Source of the DNA: an uncultured Muribaculaceae bacterium
Lineage (GTDB): Bacteria > Bacteroidota > Bacteroidia > Bacteroidales > Muribaculaceae
Direction: 5' to 3'
Assembly: GCA_910585285.1 (NCBI GenBank)
Contig: CAJUDL010000027.1
Span: forward strand, 1 to 52,409
DNA length: 52,409 nt
The notes beneath the pieces were generated by a model. It made no database searches, was not told where the DNA came from, and saw only the letters and a program-made list of their open reading frames with translations. The translations under genes and the position numbers were made by a program. How positions within the stretch are numbered: position 1 is the stretch's first letter; each line of letters starts with the position of its first letter. Positions 43,006-51,200 of this stretch are shown one piece after another.

Positions 43006-43977
43006 ATGGAAAAAATTCTTACAAAGTCCCAGATAAAAGAAGCCCTGGAACAAACATATGCGGAATGCAAAAACATCCAAGGAGGAAAGAATGCGAATTA
43101 CATTCCGTTTCTTGCCAATATCGATCCGAACTTGTTCGGAATCAGTCTCACACTTCCTGACGGCACAACATTCAGTGCCGGCGATACCGAATATAAATTT
43201 GGAGTTGAATCTGTTTCGAAAGTTCTGACGGCAATTCTCGTATTGAAACAATATGGAGCCCAAGCCGTGTTGGACCAGATCGGTGCCGATGCTACTGGTC
43301 TACCATTCAACTCCATCTTTGCGATTCTTCTTGAGAACGATCATCCCTCTACGCCATTGGTCAATGCGGGAGCAATAACAGCCTGCTCAATGGTAAAACC
43401 GGCAGGTGATTCGTGGGGAAAATGGGAAGCCATCATAAATAATTTCACAGATCTATGTGGAAGTGAATCTCAGGTGCTTGATGAACTATACAGATCTGAG
43501 TCGGAAACAAACTTCAACAACCGGTCAATAGCATGGCTCTTGAAGAACTACAACAGAATCTATGATGATGTTGACATGAGTCTGGATCTATACACTCGTC
43601 AATGTTCCATCGGAGTCACAGCTACTCAACTTGGTATATGCGCAGCCACAATCGCCAATGGTGGCGTGAATCCTGTAACAAAGAAAGAGGTCTTCGCTCG
43701 TGAACTTGCTCCCAAAATCACGACATTGATATCTTCCGTAGGTTTTTACCAAAACACTGGCGATTGGCTCTACACTTCAGGCATCCCGGCAAAAAGCGGT
43801 GTTGGTGGTGGCGTTCTTGGTGTATTGCCTGGTGTCTTTGGGGTTGCGGCATTTGCTCCTCCACTCGATGAGGCTGGCAATTCCGTTAAAGCACAGGCTG
43901 CAGTGAAAGGTATAATGCAGAAGCTCGGACTCGGCGTGTTCAACGGAGATACTATTAGAATATCTGAAACAGACTAA
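43006..43977 (+). CDS. glsA: Glutaminase A
   Basis: A 323-aa serine-type glutaminase, which turns glutamine into glutamate and ammonium. The beta-lactamase-like site S-V-S-K (Ser69, Lys72) is seen within V-E-S-V-S-K-V, with N-A-G-A-I, S-E-x-x-T-N-F-N-N-R-S-I-A, and K-S-G-V-G-G-G. The catalytic machinery is complete. It is followed 47 bases later by a transporter gene and then an asparaginase gene, all on the plus strand. The released ammonium can neutralise acid, as in glutaminase-based acid resistance. Confidence 0.94.
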   Translation: MEKILTKSQIKEALEQTYAECKNIQGGKNANYIPFLANIDPNLFGISLTLPDGTTFSAGDTEYKFGVESVSKVLTAILVLKQYGAQAVLDQIGADATGLPFNSIFAILLENDHPSTPLVNAGAITACSMVKPAGDSWGKWEAIINNFTDLCGSESQVLDELYRSESETNFNNRSIAWLLKNYNRIYDDVDMSLDLYTRQCSIGVTATQLGICAATIANGGVNPVTKKEVFARELAPKITTLISSVGFYQNTGDWLYTSGIPAKSGVGGGVLGVLPGVFGVAAFAPPLDEAGNSVKAQAAVKGIMQKLGLGVFNGDTIRISETD

Positions 43978-44023
43978 AAGCTGAAAAGCTGATTTATAAT
44001 AGTTCCACTAAAAAATTGTTGTT

Positions 44024-45364
44024 ATGCAAATCAAAACAGGTAAAGGGCAAATATCGCTGATGGTGGTGCTTGCCATATGGTCTCTCTCTCTTGCAGTAGA
44101 CCTTCCGGGTTTGGCGGTAACCCCGATTGAGGGCAGTCTCCGCACAATATTCCCGGATGTTACGGATTTCAAGATCCAGTTGCTGACGGTCTTACCTAAT
44201 CTGGTCATCATCCCCTTTGTGCTCCTTTCGGGAAAACTTTCCGAGACACGGCATAAAGTATTGGTAATCACTCTTGGCACAATAATGTATATCGTAGCGG
44301 GAGCGCTATCGATCTGGTCAAACAGTCTGACCATGCTTATTTGGCTCAGCTGCTTGCTCGGTGCAGGATGCGGTCTCATACTTCCGTTCTCAACCGGACT
44401 TATTGCTGACGTATTCGTTGGAAAATACCGCACAAAACAGATGGGTATCATTTCAGCAATCGGCAATATAGCTCTCGTCGGTGCAACGTTTGTTGTAGGT
44501 TTTCTCGCAGCAAAAAGCTGGCACCTTCCATTCCTTGTATATCTGATTCCTCTTGTATCACTTATTCTGATACCTTTCCTCAACAAGATTCCGAAAAGCG
44601 ATTATGGAGTATCCCAGAATACGGATGATACAAAACAGGATTCTACCCATACCGCATCAACTGTTGTGCCCGCTGTGGATGCTGACGGATTCTCAACCGC
44701 CGGACAAAAAGTGAAAGGTGGCTTTTACCTTGGTCGTACAATATGGCTTCTTCTCGCATACTTCTTCTTTGTATTCGCCACTTCCGTACCTGCATACTAT
44801 CTTCCGAATCTTATGCCCGACTACCATATGTCGACAGAAGATGTTTCGGTAGTGACATCAGTCTTCTACGCAGCAATGTTCCTTATCGGTCTATGCGTTA
44901 CAGGAGTGATGAAGGCATTCCGTAAAACCACGTTTATCGTTGCAATAGCTCTCCTGGTTGGAGGTTTCCTTCTTTTCGTAGTGACCAAGTCTTATCCTTT
45001 GTTTATAGCTGCATATGGTATTGTAGGTCTCGGCAATGGTCTTGCACAACCGATCTTCTATATCAAAGCAACCGAACTTGTGGTTAGCGATCGTAAATCC
45101 ACTTTGGCTCTTGCCTATCTGCAGGTCGCCAATTATATAGCGATATCTCTCGTGCCTGTAATCGTTGATTTCTTTGCCGATATATTCGGTCAGCAGCACA
45201 GCGACCTCTTCCCGTTCGTGCTCGTAACCGCAGCTTCCGCAATAGTCATGATATTTGTTATCATTAGAGTCAACCACTTCACGTTTGGTATCAAACCATA
45301 TTATTACGAAGATGTTAAACCGGCTGCCACAACGGCAACTCAAAATTCATCTGCAAAACAGTAA
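44024..45364 (+). CDS. Major facilitator superfamily transporter
   Basis: A 446-aa inner-membrane transporter with about twelve hydrophobic segments. A loop of about 50 hydrophilic residues (I-P-K-S-D-Y-G to K-V-K-G-G) joins the two halves. Motif-A-like sequence G-K-L-S-E-T-R-H-K appears after the second helix. The flanking glutaminase and asparaginase genes suggest it carries Gln, Asn, Glu or Asp, but MFS proteins rarely do so and this is inferred only from context. Confidence 0.82.
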   Translation: MQIKTGKGQISLMVVLAIWSLSLAVDLPGLAVTPIEGSLRTIFPDVTDFKIQLLTVLPNLVIIPFVLLSGKLSETRHKVLVITLGTIMYIVAGALSIWSNSLTMLIWLSCLLGAGCGLILPFSTGLIADVFVGKYRTKQMGIISAIGNIALVGATFVVGFLAAKSWHLPFLVYLIPLVSLILIPFLNKIPKSDYGVSQNTDDTKQDSTHTASTVVPAVDADGFSTAGQKVKGGFYLGRTIWLLLAYFFFVFATSVPAYYLPNLMPDYHMSTEDVSVVTSVFYAAMFLIGLCVTGVMKAFRKTTFIVAIALLVGGFLLFVVTKSYPLFIAAYGIVGLGNGLAQPIFYIKATELVVSDRKSTLALAYLQVANYIAISLVPVIVDFFADIFGQQHSDLFPFVLVTAASAIVMIFVIIRVNHFTFGIKPYYYEDVKPAATTATQNSSAKQ

Positions 45365-45376
45365 AATTATAGAATT

Positions 45377-46402
45377 ATGAATAAGCCTAAAATTTTAATA
45401 ATTTACACCGGAGGAACCATCGGAATGGTGGAAACTCCGCAGGGACTCCAGCCATTTGATTTCTCGCATCTCATGGACAATGTGCCTAAACTGTCTGAAC
45501 TTGGCTATCAGATAGACAGCGTTCAGTTCAAGGATCCTATCGATTCTTCAAATATGAATCCGCAGTATTGGGGCACCATTGTGAAGGATATAGCCGACAA
45601 TTATGAAAACTATGATGGATTCGTTGTTCTTCACGGCACAGACACCATGGCGTATACCGCTTCTGCCCTTGCATTTATGCTGCGCAACCTAAGAAAACCG
45701 GTTGTAGTCACAGGTAGTCAGTTGCCTATTGGAGATGTGCGCGAAGACGGCACCCAAAACTTGATCTCGGCAGTGGAAGTTGCCGCTGCAAAAGATTCCG
45801 ATGGAAATCCTATGATTCAGGAGGTTGTAATAGCATTCCAGGATTACATCGTGAGAGGCTGCCGCTCAACCAAGTTCACCTCTACCGGCTTCCATGCCTT
45901 CAAGAGTTTCAATTATCCGGATTTGGGCACAATCGACCTTCACATAACTTACAACACGCCATATCTTATGCGGCATGAGGAGAAGCTTCCTTTGGAACCT
46001 TTCTATGCAATGGATCCCTCTCTATTGGTTATGTGGCTGTATCCGGGTATCACAGACGATGTTGTCAAAGCTCAGCTCTCTACACCCGGTATCAAAGCTG
46101 TTGTGCTCCGCACCTTCGGAGCCGGAAATGCCCCGACTGAGAAATGGTTTCTTGATGAGATTTCCGAAGCGGTCAAACGTGGCATAATCGTTTACAATGT
46201 GACACAATGCCAGAATGGTGGAGACGAACAGAAACGTTACTATACCGGCGACATGCTTGCTGAAGCCGGCGTAATTTCCGGTTACGACATCACAGCTGAA
46301 GCCGCCATCACAAAACTCATGTATCTTCTTGGCAGCGGCATGAGTCAGGACGAGATTAAACAATATCTCGGCGTCTCTATCGTAGGTGAATTAAGCGACT
46401 GA
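45377..46402 (+). CDS. ansA: Type I L-asparaginase
   Basis: A 341-aa asparaginase, which hydrolyses asparagine to aspartate and ammonium. The first active-site Thr is in Y-T-G-G-T-I-G-M (Thr14), the second in V-L-H-G-T-D-T-M-A-Y-T-A; there is no signal peptide, so it is the cytoplasmic type I form. It follows the transporter gene by 12 bases, so the three genes look like one operon. Confidence 0.94.
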   Translation: MNKPKILIIYTGGTIGMVETPQGLQPFDFSHLMDNVPKLSELGYQIDSVQFKDPIDSSNMNPQYWGTIVKDIADNYENYDGFVVLHGTDTMAYTASALAFMLRNLRKPVVVTGSQLPIGDVREDGTQNLISAVEVAAAKDSDGNPMIQEVVIAFQDYIVRGCRSTKFTSTGFHAFKSFNYPDLGTIDLHITYNTPYLMRHEEKLPLEPFYAMDPSLLVMWLYPGITDDVVKAQLSTPGIKAVVLRTFGAGNAPTEKWFLDEISEAVKRGIIVYNVTQCQNGGDEQKRYYTGDMLAEAGVISGYDITAEAAITKLMYLLGSGMSQDEIKQYLGVSIVGELSD

Positions 46403-46470
46403 CGCGATATACCATCTATGAATATGAAACAGGACAGCCTATAAAAAACTTTAAATACCGGAGTCTTGAA

Positions 46471-46493
46471 TTCGAATCCCACGCGGATTACCA
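46471..46493 (+). other. tRNA 3'-end-like fragment
   Basis: TTCGAATCCCACG followed by CGGATTACCA reads like a T-loop, the 3' T-stem strand, an acceptor 3' strand and ACCA. The matching 5' T-stem (expected GTGGG) is absent; TTGAA stands there, so no intact tRNA can form. Such scraps often mark integration sites of islands at tRNA genes. Confidence 0.45.
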
Positions 46494-46512
46494 AGAAGTC
46501 CGAACTTCAACC

Positions 46513-46556
46513 GTAAAACGCTGAAAATCGCTTGATTTTCAGCGTTTTACTTTTTT
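46513..46556 (+). terminator. Strong palindromic terminator
   Basis: A perfect 17-bp stem around the loop GCTT (46513-46550; arm core AACGCTGAAAATC) is followed by six T's. It isolates the asparaginase operon from the downstream island. The rest of 46551-46695 is relatively GC-rich with no recognisable gene. Confidence 0.88.
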
Positions 46557-46695
46557 GCCCTATCCGGCAGAATACAACGGTTTTCGGAGCATAAGCGTGA
46601 GTAATGCGTGAGTCACCCTCTGACGGCATAGCCGACGACAACACCGTGAGCCGCCACGCCTCCCGCAGTTTTCGCAGTGAAATGTGTCCTAAACT

Positions 46696-46767
46696 CAGTT
46701 TTTTGTAATAATTGCAGTTATAATCGCGAAAATTTGTACCTACACCAGATTATAATCGTGTGTTTTT
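46696..46767 (+). repeat. Island-flanking direct repeat, left copy
   Basis: About 72 bases beginning CAGTTTTTTGTA match, with scattered differences, the sequence at 52340-52409. It contains TTATAATCGCG (46718-46728) and TTATAATCGTG (46750-46760), 32 bp apart, which look like a doubled protein-binding site upstream of the toxin gene. Confidence 0.8.
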
Positions 46768-46841
46768 GTATTTAGTCATGAGAGTATTTTATATTAAGTC
46801 CAAATTTTATAGATTTATCGAGAACAAACGCAACGATAAAG

Positions 46842-46872
46842 TTGTATTATTAAAAGAATATGGCTATCTTTG
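46842..46872 (+). promoter_or_regulatory. Promoter of the toxin-antitoxin operon
   Basis: TTG (46842-46844), 20 bases, TATCTTTG (46865-46872). The -7 box ends four bases before the ATG at 46877, so the toxin mRNA is probably leaderless. Confidence 0.7.
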
Positions 46873-46876
46873 CACT

Positions 46877-47242
46877 ATGATTACGAAAGAACAGGTCGAG
46901 AAATTCTTAGAGGATTTTAGTCTGAAGATTAAAATCTTTGGAATCCGTTTCCGTGATGACCGCCAAAAGAACCAAAACAGTCTCGTTGAACTGGGTATAA
47001 CACCTAATCAACGAATGGAGGTTATCATGAATTTGAGCTGCTATGATTATTCCGAAGGTCCAATTGTGGATGCGTTGAATAATCAAGGTGAAATGTGGGT
47101 GTTCGGCAAAGATGTAAGAGGAAATGAGATCTATATCAAGATTACTCTTGGAAAGCCTAACTCTCATACGATTTGTATTTCGTTTCATAAAGCAGAACAT
47201 CCTATGTCTTACCCCTTAAAGAATAAAAACAATGGACAATAA
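46877..47242 (+). CDS. MqsR-like toxin (RelE superfamily mRNA interferase)
   Basis: A 121-aa basic protein that I match to MqsR by pattern rather than by close identity: E-L-G-I-T, then V-I-M-N-L-S-C-Y-D-Y, then the strand I-Y-I-K-I-T-L-G and C-I-S-F-H-K-A-E line up in order with the core of E. coli MqsR (V-I-I-G-L-S, V-Y-L-K-I-T and V-S-F-K-E-K). The Tyr of Y-x-K-I-T is kept. MqsR cleaves mRNA at GCU. The frame is open back to 46760, but that part covers the promoter, so ATG 46877 is chosen. It overlaps the antitoxin gene by 11 bases; toxin-first order is the mqsRA order. Confidence 0.7.
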   Translation: MITKEQVEKFLEDFSLKIKIFGIRFRDDRQKNQNSLVELGITPNQRMEVIMNLSCYDYSEGPIVDALNNQGEMWVFGKDVRGNEIYIKITLGKPNSHTICISFHKAEHPMSYPLKNKNNGQ

Positions 47243-48182
47243 CAAATTATTACCCGGAGAAAAATACTTTCAGGAAGTAAGAACAATAACTTTCCGAAAA
47301 GAGGAGTTTTCCTATATTCACACCGGAATTATTGATAAGGAAGGTGAAATGTGGACCACGACCGAAATGGATGAGGCAAACATATTTCAGGTGTATAACC
47401 AATATCGTGTCAAGCATGGTATTCCTTTCCCTGACGAAATATCCGGAATAAGGGAACACTACGGTCTGTCGGCGGCAAAAATGGCTCAGATACTTGGTTT
47501 CGGCATAAACCAATACCGTATGTATGAAGATGGCGAGGTGCCGAGCGTATCAAATGCTCGGACAATCATCGCAGCCCGTGAAAAGGATATTTTTATGTCC
47601 TTTGTAGAGGCCTCAAAGTCCGAGATGAGTGAACAGGAATATCTACGGATTAAAAAGAGAGTAGAAGCGGCGGAAGGTGATTACAAACCAAGCGGACAAC
47701 CATCGGAATACACCGGGTTCCGCTCAATGTCCTTGGATAAGATTGCAAATATCGTGCAGTGGATTATCGCCAATATAGGCTCGACTTTTGTCACCAAAAT
47801 GAATAAGCTCCTGTTCTATGCTGATTTCATACATTATAAGAAGCATGGATATGGAATAACCGGTCTTACATATAAAGCTTTGCCATTCGGTCCTGTTCCA
47901 GAACATTGGGGAACATTATATAATTCTCTGTCGGGAATTGATATGGAAGAATTTGTTTCTCCGAGCGGCCAAAGTGGTATCAAACTGGAAGCAATCACAA
48001 CTGGCGAGATTGTTCTAAGTGAAACTGAACTATCCACGATAGAGGCAGTATGCGAAAACTTCGGTAAAATGAACTCGGGAGAAATTTCTCAAACAAGTCA
48101 TCTTGAAAAAGGCTGGATAGAAAACAAGGATAATCGTTCTGCTATATCTTATCAAGACGCCTTTGCCTTAAATTATACCTAA
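47232..48182 (+). CDS. Composite antitoxin: MqsA-like HTH plus Panacea (DUF4065) domain
   Basis: A 316-aa protein. Residues 72-105 are an HTH very like that of MqsA (I-R-E-H-Y-G-L-S-A-A-K-M, then G-F-G-I-N-Q-Y-R-M-Y-E-D-G). Residues about 167-290 are a Panacea/SocA-like (DUF4065) domain: T-K-M-N-K-L-L-F-Y-A-D-F, Y-K-A-L-P-F-G-P-V-P-E-H-W. The N-terminal 70 residues have none of the cysteines of the MqsA zinc-binding domain, so toxin binding may instead be done by the Panacea domain, known as a promiscuous neutralising domain. It probably also binds the repeated TTATAATCGyG sites upstream. Confidence 0.82.
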   Translation: MDNNKLLPGEKYFQEVRTITFRKEEFSYIHTGIIDKEGEMWTTTEMDEANIFQVYNQYRVKHGIPFPDEISGIREHYGLSAAKMAQILGFGINQYRMYEDGEVPSVSNARTIIAAREKDIFMSFVEASKSEMSEQEYLRIKKRVEAAEGDYKPSGQPSEYTGFRSMSLDKIANIVQWIIANIGSTFVTKMNKLLFYADFIHYKKHGYGITGLTYKALPFGPVPEHWGTLYNSLSGIDMEEFVSPSGQSGIKLEAITTGEIVLSETELSTIEAVCENFGKMNSGEISQTSHLEKGWIENKDNRSAISYQDAFALNYT

Positions 48183-48232
48183 ATCAGCGGTTTATTAACA
48201 AGAATAATCTGATATTTAACCCCAATTGTCGC

Positions 48233-51200
48233 ATGGGACTTTCGCATATTGAACGAACTCAATATATTACTCAGAAAATATCTGAAATATGTTCGTACAT
48301 TAAACTAAATAATAATATGGGGCATTTTGACACAAATCTTTTTATGGAAGATTTAGTGTTAATGCTTCTTAATACGACCTTCGGATATAAACTTGAAAAT
48401 ATAAACCATAAGTTTGGGAAAAATAATGTTAAAGGTATCGATTTAATTGACGAAACTAATAAAGTTTGTATTCAAATAAGTAGTAGAACAGATCTAGACA
48501 AGATAAAGCACACACTTAAAAGTGTTGCAGAAACTGAAGCTCTTCATGATTTTCATATTATCTATTTTGCATTAACAGATAAATCTCCAGAGAGGAAAGT
48601 TTCTGAATTACAGTATGGGGATAATACATTCTCATTCTTAACAGATTACTATGATTTCTCTAGTATATTAAAGACAATCAACTCAAAGCCGGACATATCA
48701 TGCAAGATTTGTCACACCCTAAATAATTGGATCGGAGAAACTCCGATAAAAGAATTCGAGAAGAAATATTCAACAGCCACAACTGGGAAATTAGAAAGGT
48801 ATTATCCTCGTACAGTTTCAGTACCTACAGAAAACGAGTTTAACGCGTATTTTGAAAAAGACAATTATCCCTCAGATACATTATATAATTTCGTTTCAGG
48901 GAAAGTAAGTGGCTTTGCAGATAAGAAATTATGGCTATTGGTGAGTGCCGCACAAACCGGGAAGTCCGTTGAGACAATAAACTTACTATACCAATTAAAA
49001 TGTGATACCATACACTATCCAATTTATATTAAAGTTCGGGATTTTAAAGATAATAAAGATTTAGTTTTACCGTTTTATGCCCCGGTAAATAAAATGGTTT
49101 TAATTCTGGACGGATTTGATGAACTTCCAGAAACCAGACGAAATACTCTATATAATTTAGTGGTAAATCTGAGTTCGGAACACTCTGACTTAAAAATCGT
49201 TATTACATGTCGTAGGAACTATGTAAATCATAGCATGTTTGCGAATTTCCAGCGACTAAATTTAGATGACCTATCAATTGAACAAATCAAACGAATAATT
49301 GAAAAGAATGATATTGATTATATCACATTTTGCAAGGAATTAATTGCACAAAATCTATGGGAATTAGTATTTGTACCATTTTTTCTTGAATCACTTATTT
49401 CTATATATATAAACGATAAATGTTTACCTTCAAATAGACTGGATATAATTAGAACAATCGTATCACAAAGTTATGTGGCAGATGACTCAATAAATCCAGT
49501 AGCAAATATACCATCAGAAACATATGGCAATTCGATGCTAAAACAAATTGCATATGTGCTTCAGCTCTCTGAGAAAAAGGAACTTACGGAGACTGACTTG
49601 ATAGACGTATTTAAATATGATAAAGATAAGATATCTCGTTGTTTAAGATTTGCCATCTTCACAAAATCAGAAGACAATAAATATAGTTTCACAAAAAATA
49701 TCTTCCTTAATTATTTTGTAGTATTGACTCTATTTGAAAAGACAGCAGATGAAATTCTAAAAATAGTTGTGTTACGTGATGCTGAATTTTCTTGTATTAA
49801 TCCAGCGTGGATAGATGTCTTTGAACTATTAATAGCAAGTCTTGACAGTCATACAGACATGTACCGGCAGTTAGTTGAATGGATGTCTAAGCATGATCAG
49901 CAGGGGATAATAAATTTAGACCCACGGAAATTACCAAAGCAAGTTGTCATATCAACGTTCAAAAATCTATTGATGAAATATAAACATCTGGAAATATCCG
50001 GTCCTAACGACTATAATTATAGATTTCATAGTAGATTAGCCACTCATTGTATTTATCATGAATCGTTAGAATTATTAATATCTGAGTATGAGACTACTAA
50101 AATAAGAAGTGGATATAGCTATCTCTTAGCTTCTATGATAGCTTTCCTTGATGCTGATATAATTCTAGCATCAGAGTTGTATGCGAATTTATCAAATGCT
50201 ATCTTTGACAACATAAAAAAGAATGCGTATAGCAGTAATAATGAATGGTATATATACGTGCCGTTAGAGAATAATATATTTCACAATTCGAAGAATGTGG
50301 ACTTCCTGATTAGTTTATATACTTCAAAGAATATAAATCTATTAAAAGCAATATTTTCCCTAATATCCAAACTTGATGATGTAGATTTATATATTGGTTT
50401 TATTTCCGAGAATTTGGAGGATTATGAAAATTATACAGATGAGAAAGGTGTCCATCATTTGATTGACCACAAAACAATGGATGTCATCTTTTCTAAAATT
50501 AAAACAATAGGAGGTTTGCAGATCGCCATTTATTCATCCATTAATAAGTGGATAAAAGGAAGAGGAGATACATCTAACGCTGAAAAAGCGGGTGAGTCAT
50601 ATATTAATCTTCTTGCGTCAGCTTCGCGGATTGCAGAAAATATAGCTGAGAATTATGAGGATATAATAGAAATAGTAGAAGATACTTGGCAAAAAATACT
50701 AAATAAACATATCTTCTATGGCAAGGTATTGCATACAGTATTTTATAGAGTAAAAGAATTCGTCGCAAGGTATAATGTTTCCAATAAGCCAAGTATTATT
50801 ATTAAGAAGATGAGGGCTTGTTTGAATAAAGAAAACAGCAGTCGGGAAGTACGCGAATATCGTGCTATAATATCCTTATATCTAGTTTCTGAAGATATAG
50901 ACAGAATTGCCTCCGAAATGGATTCAACTTATGATAATATGGTTATACTCCGATGGATTAATTCAGGTCTTAATCCAGAGGTAGATGAAAGAATAAATTT
51001 TTGGATAAGTACTAAGTTTGAACAATACATTTTTCATAATAGCATAGATTGGGAAAAGCATGAAACTGATAGCAAACAGGTATTATTTGACCATGAGTTA
51101 TTCATATCTACCATTAAAAATTTATTGGAAAAATCAGGAGATACACCGGTATCCCAATATCTGGATGAATTAGATAAACGTGAGGTCCCAACTAACACAT

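Noticed and set aside
44008..44586. 192-aa minus-strand open frame
   Set aside because: Antisense to the MFS transporter gene and with no domain.
46551..46695. Possible remnant of an integrase gene next to the tRNA scrap
   Set aside because: The region is relatively GC-rich, but no frame shows the catalytic R-H-R-Y residues of tyrosine recombinases; too short to call.
46760..46876. In-frame N-terminal extension of the toxin gene (39 residues)
   Set aside because: The stretch contains the TTG-N20-TATCTTTG promoter and encodes a sequence without homology to MqsR; ATG 46877 is the better start.
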